9,452 nt of DNA. Origin: Bacillota bacterium. GTDB taxonomy: Bacteria > Bacillota_A > Clostridia > Peptostreptococcales > Anaerovoracaceae. This document shows, piece by piece, positions 6,168 through 9,452 of the stretch. A program made the translations under genes and the position numbers. The stretch's first letter is position 1. Each line of letters begins with the position of its first letter. The notes beneath the pieces were generated by a model, which saw only the letters and a list, made by a program, of their open reading frames with translations, was not told the DNA's origin and ran no database searches. The stretch is from NCBI GenBank assembly GCA_017438085.1, contig JAFRWH010000198.1, positions 1 to 9,452 of the forward strand, given 5' to 3'.

Positions 6168-6758
6168 TTAGTCCTTCAGCATCTGCTCGATATTTACTCT
6201 GTAGAGCTTTGCAAGGCTCAGGAAAGTGACGATGTCCGGCATGCGTTCGCCGTTTTCCCAGCGGTATACCGCCTGGGGGGACACACCCATGCTGTCGGCC
6301 ACATCCTTGACGCTCAGATTGCGCTCCATGCGCCTGCTTTTCATCTTTTCTCCGAGCTTGCTGCCACCCTGATAATAGTCTTCAGCAAGGTCTTCGCTGA
6401 GCACCGGGCGACGCAGATTGTTGAGGGCTTTTTCCAGAGCTGCGCTGCTGACAGGCTTTACAAGAAAAGCGCTGGCATAGATATCATATGCCTCAAGAGC
6501 GTATTCGGGATAGCCTGTAGCGAATATGATATTTATGGAAGGCTGGATCTCCTGCATCTTTCTTGCAAGGGTCAGTCCGTCCATTTCCGGCATATCTATG
6601 TCCAGTATGGCAAGGTCGAACTCCTTCTGTTTTGAGAGCTCCAGCGCTTCCATGCTGCTGTAGATGGCCTGACAGTCCACGTCAGGCCTCAGCTCCATCA
6701 CTTCTCTTACTATGTCGTTTGCAATCAGTCTGTGATCGTCAACTACCAGAATATTCAT
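6168..6758 (-). CDS. Response regulator: receiver domain fused to an XRE (Cro/CI-type) DNA-binding domain
   Basis: A 196-residue cytoplasmic regulator. The receiver domain (1-115) has the acidic pair D7/D8, phospho-acceptor D53 in LAILDIDMPEMDG, T81 and K101 in FLVKPV, so all switch residues are present. The stretch ATGYPEYALEAYDIYASAFLVKP has the style of LytR/AgrA-type receivers. The output, however, is a helix-turn-helix of Cro/CI type at about 135-193 (SVKDVADSMGVSPQAVYRWE), not LytTR. The ATG at 6758 is preferred over an in-frame GTG at 6767, because that GTG is part of the ribosome site and the receiver fold starts at MNILVVDD. It lies 26 bases after the kinase frame's terminal stop. 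It is the expected partner of that kinase and may control its own operon. Confidence 0.9.
   Translation of the reverse strand: MNILVVDDHRLIANDIVREVMELRPDVDCQAIYSSMEALELSKQKEFDLAILDIDMPEMDGLTLARKMQEIQPSINIIFATGYPEYALEAYDIYASAFLVKPVSSAALEKALNNLRRPVLSEDLAEDYYQGGSKLGEKMKSRRMERNLSVKDVADSMGVSPQAVYRWENGERMPDIVTFLSLAKLYRVNIEQMLKD
6172..6176 (-). promoter_or_regulatory. Ribosome binding site for the TTG-started glycosidase gene
   Basis: Read on the minus strand, AAGGA lies inside the last codons of the response regulator, 10 bases before the TTG. The slightly long spacing and TTG start suggest modest initiation that depends on ribosomes finishing the upstream gene. Confidence 0.5.
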
Positions 6759-6764
6759 ATAATT

Positions 6765-6770
6765 CACCTT
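6765..6770 (-). promoter_or_regulatory. Ribosome binding site deciding the regulator start
   Basis: AAGGTG on the minus strand sits 6 bases before ATG at 6756-6758. The alternative GTG start at 6765-6767 lies within this site, which argues against it. Confidence 0.6.
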
Positions 6771-6784
6771 AACTAAAGAATATA

Positions 6785-8059
6785 TTATGCATGATCAAAT
6801 GGTATCTTAAGCCTTGCGCAGGTGCCGCTGCCGGTATTCTCGAACTCCAGAGTGCCATTGCACTGAAGCTGCATCCTGGTCCTGACATTGTTGATGCCTA
6901 CGCCCCGGCGTTCCTTGCCCGGCGCAGAAGGCCTTTCTTCGAAACCCGGACCGTTGTCCCTTATCTCAACAACATAGTTGCTGTCGTCCTTATAGGTGGA
7001 GATCTTCAGCTCACCCGGCTCCTTGATCTTAAAGATGCCGTGGATGATGGCGTTCTCGACCAGCGGTTCAGCTGTAAGCGCGGGGATCCTGAAATCGCTT
7101 TCCTGAACATCGTAGGTGATATTTATAGGCTTGCTCTCGTCTGCAGTTTCTATAGCCAGGAAAGCTTTTATGTGTTCCAGCTCGCTTTCAAAAGGTATGA
7201 GCTCGGAGGATTTCAGCGAGTCTATGTTTCTTCTGAGGTATACGGAAAAGCTCTATATGGCTTCCGACGCCTTCTTTTTGTCCACCCATACCAGCGCTTT
7301 GATGATATACAAAGCATTGAAGATGAAGTGGGGCGAGATCTGCTCCTGCATCAGACGCACATTGGTCTGAGTAAGCTCCAGCTCCTGCTTGAGCACCCGT
7401 TCCTCCAGCTGAGTCTGGTATGCCATGTTCAGGAACATGTAGTAGAACAGCAGGTCCACAGCAATTACTGCGTTGATGTATCCGGTGATTATGTTCTCCG
7501 TTTCAAGAAAGATGGCCAGCGCGCTTAGGATGAACACGAACCAGATCATGTTTCTGTCTGCCTTCTTGTAGTTTTTGAAATACATAATGGAGAACACCAC
7601 AAAGCAGAGCAGATAGAATATTACTATGTAAAGGTTCGCATATCTCAGAGGTCCTACCCTGAATTGATAATTATATGCATAGTATGCCGGCACATAGCCG
7701 AACCTTGGCATTACCAGCAGCATCAGCGTATTGATCACAGCCGGGATCCATAGTAGCAGCTTTACTATCCGGTCCCTGGTCAGCATCAATATCTCCATAA
7801 GGAGTATAAACGGGTTGATCAGGTACTCGGCCACGGTGGTGGCATAGCGTATATCGGTGGCTTCCGGATAGAAATCGGAGGCATACTGGTTTACAAAGCC
7901 CAGAAAGGTCCTTGCTGCCAGCAGCGCGATAATTATCCAGATAGTGCCGATGGCAGGAATAGGAGATTTTCTGCTTGAAAAAGTGGCTATTGCCACACCT
8001 AGAATAAGCGCAATTGTTATGAAGTTTTCCTGAAAGAATGCATGAAAATCAATATGCAT
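6785..8059 (-). pseudogene. LytS/YehU-type sensor histidine kinase interrupted by an in-frame TAG
   Basis: Reading from ATG at 8057-8059 gives 425 codons to TAA at 6785-6787, with TAG at codon 269 (7253-7255) and no frameshift. Residues 1-210 form a multi-span membrane sensor with hydrophobic segments near 13-26, 37-53, 80-93, 98-117, 141-160, 171-186 and 190-212. A helical linker follows, then the His_kinase motif ISPHFIFNAL with H244. After the TAG the same frame resumes at SFSVYLRRN, typical of this family, and carries the N-box PLVENAIIHGI (332-342), the G-box IRDNGPGF (366-373) and GVGINNVRTRMQL (387-399), ending in KIPFDHA. All ATPase motifs look intact, so the change appears recent: one base from GAG or CAG would restore Glu or Gln. 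It is first in the operon ahead of its regulator. Sequencing error, nonsense mutation and readthrough are all possible. Confidence 0.85.
7253..8059 (-). CDS. N-terminal product of the interrupted kinase: membrane sensor and phospho-acceptor domain
   Basis: This is what would be translated if the TAG is real: 268 residues holding the membrane sensor and H244 but no ATP-binding domain. Such a product could not phosphorylate itself. It could only act as a dimer partner or phosphate acceptor for another kinase. The start has GGGAG 8 bases upstream. No ATG, GTG or TTG suitable for separate translation of the ATPase half was seen soon after the TAG; the first in-frame ATG comes late, within RTRMQL. 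Confidence 0.6.
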   Translation of the reverse strand: MHIDFHAFFQENFITIALILGVAIATFSSRKSPIPAIGTIWIIIALLAARTFLGFVNQYASDFYPEATDIRYATTVAEYLINPFILLMEILMLTRDRIVKLLLWIPAVINTLMLLVMPRFGYVPAYYAYNYQFRVGPLRYANLYIVIFYLLCFVVFSIMYFKNYKKADRNMIWFVFILSALAIFLETENIITGYINAVIAVDLLFYYMFLNMAYQTQLEERVLKQELELTQTNVRLMQEQISPHFIFNALYIIKALVWVDKKKASEAI

Positions 8060-8081
8060 GGAAAGAACTCCCTTCCTGAAT

Positions 8082-8110
8082 ATTTTAAGCTAAACAGCGC
8101 TTTTGTGCAA
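8082..8110 (-). promoter_or_regulatory. Promoter of the kinase-regulator-glycosidase operon
   Basis: On the minus strand, TTGCAC (8105-8110) is followed after exactly 17 bases by TAAAAT (8082-8087; five of six consensus matches). The start would be near 8075, leaving a short leader that contains the ribosome site. It lies downstream of the rubredoxin terminator, so the operon is independently transcribed. Confidence 0.5.
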
Positions 8111-8141
8111 CGATATATTGTGTTTTGCAGGGTGCAGACAA

Positions 8142-8168
8142 TAAAAAACCGGACTGAAGCAGTCCGGT
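8142..8168 (-). terminator. Intrinsic terminator of the rubredoxin gene
   Basis: A perfect 9-bp stem, ACCGGACTG (8148-8156) with CAGTCCGGT (8160-8168), has a 3-base loop and is followed on the minus strand by TTTTTT and ATTG. It lies 18 bases after the rubredoxin stop and separates that gene from the kinase operon. Confidence 0.9.
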
Positions 8169-8186
8169 GCTGTGATAAAGCGTTTT

Positions 8187-8345
8187 TTATTCCGGTGAGA
8201 ACTGGTCCTTGCCTACGCCGCAGAGGGGGCATACCCAGTCATCGGGCAGCTGTTCCCATGGAGTGCCGGGCTCGATACCGTTATCGGGATCGCCTACTTC
8301 GGGATCGTAAACATAACCGCAAACATCACATACATACTTTTCCAT
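8187..8345 (-). CDS. Rubredoxin
   Basis: A 52-residue protein of the usual rubredoxin length. C6 and C9 (VCDVCGY) and C39 and C42 (VCPLCGV) are the four iron ligands, and the family pattern [20 protein letters not shown] and LPDDWVCP is complete. It is a small cytoplasmic one-electron carrier, used in anaerobes for reducing peroxide and superoxide reductases or flavodiiron proteins; none of these partners lies in the window. The start is the ATG at 8345, seven bases after AGGAGG. An ATG two codons upstream abuts the ribosome site too closely. It is monocistronic, with its own terminator, and divergent from the asparaginase gene. Confidence 0.96.
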   Translation of the reverse strand: MEKYVCDVCGYVYDPEVGDPDNGIEPGTPWEQLPDDWVCPLCGVGKDQFSPE

Positions 8346-8369
8346 CAACATACCTCCTGTATATCTCAG

Positions 8370-8383
8370 GCCGCTGACGCGGC
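8370..8383 (-). other. Small hairpin in the rubredoxin leader
   Basis: GCCGC (8370-8374) pairs with GCGGC (8379-8383) around a 4-base loop, about 10 bases upstream of the rubredoxin ribosome site on the minus strand. It could stabilise the leader. No known riboswitch or protein-binding element is recognised. Confidence 0.3.
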
Positions 8384-8416
8384 TTCCATAAAGCGATAAC
8401 CGATTACTGTTCAATT

Positions 8417-8425
8417 ATATAACAG
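8417..8425 (-). promoter_or_regulatory. Probable -10 element for rubredoxin
   Basis: The minus strand reads CTGTTATATAATTG here. It contains a perfect TATAAT and, in an offset register, a TG-extended TATATA. No good -35 is visible 17 bases upstream. The start would be roughly 70 bases before the ATG. Confidence 0.45.
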
Positions 8426-8470
8426 GCTGCCGCTGCATAAAAGTGAATTTTCAGTGTAGGCCGTTTTTTA

Positions 8471-8499
8471 TTCAAAACAGCGCCATAAAGGTATATAAT
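8471..8499 (+). promoter_or_regulatory. Promoter of the asparaginase gene
   Basis: TTCAAA (8471-8476; four of six consensus matches) is followed after exactly 17 bases by a perfect TATAAT (8494-8499). The start would be near 8506, giving a leader of about 20 bases that contains GGAGG (8516-8520). Confidence 0.65.
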
Positions 8500-8526
8500 T
8501 TTTTTACTGATGATCGGAGGTCTGAC

Positions 8527-9452
8527 ATGAAAAAGATACTTATCATTAATACCGGCGGCACTATCGGCATGACCCGCACAGAGAAGGGGTATGCGCCTGA
8601 TGTGGAGTATTTCAGGAAAGCGATGAACCACATGGATTCGCTCAGGGCTCCGGGGATGCCCGCCTGGGACATGATAGACATGCTGCCGCTTCTGGATTCC
8701 TCCAATATGGCGGTCTCCGACTGGAACAAGATCGGCAAGCTGATCTCAGATAATTATAGCGCTTACGATGGTTTTGTCATACTCCACGGCACCGACACCA
8801 TGGCCTATACTGCCTCCGCGCTGGCATTCATGCTGGAGGATCTGGGCAAGCCGGTGGTGCTTACAGGGTCGCAGATACCTCTTTGCGAAGTCCGTTCGGA
8901 CGGAAGGGAAAACCTTATAACTTCAATGCTGATAGCGGCATCCGATGAGCTCTGCGAGGTCTGCATATTCTTTGGGGGCGAGCTGCTCCGCGGCTGCAGA
9001 TCGATGAAATTTTCCTCCGACGGGCTGACGGCATTTGTCTCTCCCAACTTCCAGCCCCTGGCAGAGGCGGGGATCTCCATAGTATTCAATAAAGCGCTCT
9101 TAAGGGAAAGACCTGAAAGGCCAATGCATTTTACGCCTCTTGACGATATACCCATCGGCGTTATAAAGGTGTTCCCGGGCATACAGTTCAGGCTTTTTGA
9201 AGCTATAATGACGGAAAGCCTTAAGGGCATAGTAATAGAGACCTTCGGAGCGGGCAACATACCCTCAGCAGATGGAGCGCTGCTCCACATAATAGATAAG
9301 GGCTACAGGAACGGAAGCGTTATGGTGGTCTGCTCCCAGTGTCCTCAGGGTACGGTGCTGCTGGGCACATACGAGGCCAGCTCGGCGCTGAAGTCCGTTG
9401 GCGCGGTTAGCGGCAAGGATATGACCACGGAGGCTGCCATTGCCAAGCTGTA
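8527..9452 (+). CDS. ansA: Type I (cytoplasmic) L-asparaginase, 3' end cut by window edge
   Basis: The frame is open from ATG at 8527 to the window end: 308 complete codons plus two bases of the next, with no stop. It hydrolyses L-asparagine to aspartate and ammonia. Both family signatures are clear: NTGGTIGM (residues 8-15), with nucleophile T12, and LHGTDTMAYT (86-95), with T89 and D90. K161 in RSMKFSS completes the expected catalytic set. There is no signal peptide, which together with the segment VLTGSQIPLCEVRSDGREN (111-129) fits the cytoplasmic type I enzymes. These are usually about 330-340 residues, so roughly 25-30 are missing beyond the edge. GGAGG lies 6 bases before the ATG. The gene is preceded by its own promoter and is divergent from rubredoxin, with no obvious functional link. 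Confidence 0.93.
   Translation, partial: MKKILIINTGGTIGMTRTEKGYAPDVEYFRKAMNHMDSLRAPGMPAWDMIDMLPLLDSSNMAVSDWNKIGKLISDNYSAYDGFVILHGTDTMAYTASALAFMLEDLGKPVVLTGSQIPLCEVRSDGRENLITSMLIAASDELCEVCIFFGGELLRGCRSMKFSSDGLTAFVSPNFQPLAEAGISIVFNKALLRERPERPMHFTPLDDIPIGVIKVFPGIQFRLFEAIMTESLKGIVIETFGAGNIPSADGALLHIIDKGYRNGSVMVVCSQCPQGTVLLGTYEASSALKSVGAVSGKDMTTEAAIAKL

Noticed and set aside
6765..6767. GTG as the start of the response regulator
   Set aside because: It lies inside the ribosome binding site for the ATG at 6756-6758, and the receiver fold conventionally starts at MNILVVDD.
7253..7255. A genetic code with TAG reassigned to an amino acid
   Set aside because: TAG ends the fragment at 159-161 just before a terminator and ends the DUF4956 gene at 3029-3031 just before the next ribosome site, so it acts as a normal stop here.
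6791..7528. A 245-codon plus-strand open frame across the broken kinase
   Set aside because: It is the complement of the kinase ATPase region. The minus strand encodes recognisable N-box and G-box motifs, while the plus-strand product matches nothing and lacks a good start.
8346..8526. Riboswitch or RNA gene in the rubredoxin-asparaginase gap
   Set aside because: Only two promoter-like elements and one five-pair hairpin were found; no known aptamer core or extended pairing was seen.
8805..9290. A 161-codon minus-strand open frame
   Set aside because: Antisense to the asparaginase coding sequence, with no ribosome site and a composition typical of a shadow frame.

Overview
The window looks like a piece of chromosome from an anaerobic, low-to-moderate-GC Firmicute of class Clostridia, possibly a gut Lachnospiraceae or Oscillospiraceae relative. 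The grounds are GGAGG-type ribosome sites before most genes, GTG and TTG starts, frequent ATA/AGA/AGG codons, intrinsic terminators, a stand-alone rubredoxin, and protein families (VTC domain, DUF4956, Cthe_2159-like beta-helix, Gate-domain membrane protein) that are common in this class. The lineage is an inference, not a measurement. No transposons, phage genes, CRISPR arrays, tRNAs or rRNAs were seen.

Layout. (1) 3-161, + strand: the tail of an unrecognised gene, closed by a hairpin terminator at 177-217 that also serves the convergent gene. (2) 239-1408, - strand: a nucleoside-recognition (Gate) domain multi-pass membrane protein. (3) 1409-1600: a dense divergent control region with a minus-strand promoter, a possible overlapping plus-strand promoter, an inverted repeat covering both -10 boxes, a hairpin with a T-run and no gene in front of it, and a second promoter for the next operon. 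(4) 1601-4108, + strand: a three-gene operon of a VTC-domain polyphosphate-polymerase-like protein, a DUF4956 membrane protein and a membrane-anchored carbohydrate-binding beta-helix protein. It ends at a bidirectional terminator (4114-4142). (5) 8059-4171, - strand: a four-gene operon in the order LytS-type sensor kinase, receiver-XRE response regulator, membrane-anchored phosphodiester glycosidase (NAGPA fold), and membrane-anchored protein of unknown family. (6) 8187-8345, - strand: rubredoxin with its own terminator. (7) 8527 to the window end, + strand: type I L-asparaginase, cut by the edge.

How the genes may work together. The plus-strand operon looks like an envelope module: a cytosolic tunnel-fold polymerase, a membrane partner and a surface beta-helix. 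The minus-strand operon couples a two-component system directly to two extracytoplasmic membrane-anchored proteins, so the regulator probably controls or monitors something at the cell surface.

Main anomaly. The sensor kinase reading frame carries an in-frame TAG at 7253-7255, exactly between its phospho-acceptor histidine domain and its ATPase domain. The coding sequence continues in the same frame for 155 more sense codons with intact ATPase motifs. TAG is used as an ordinary stop elsewhere in the window (159-161, 3029-3031), so this is best read as a nonsense mutation or sequence error. Programmed readthrough is the less likely alternative.
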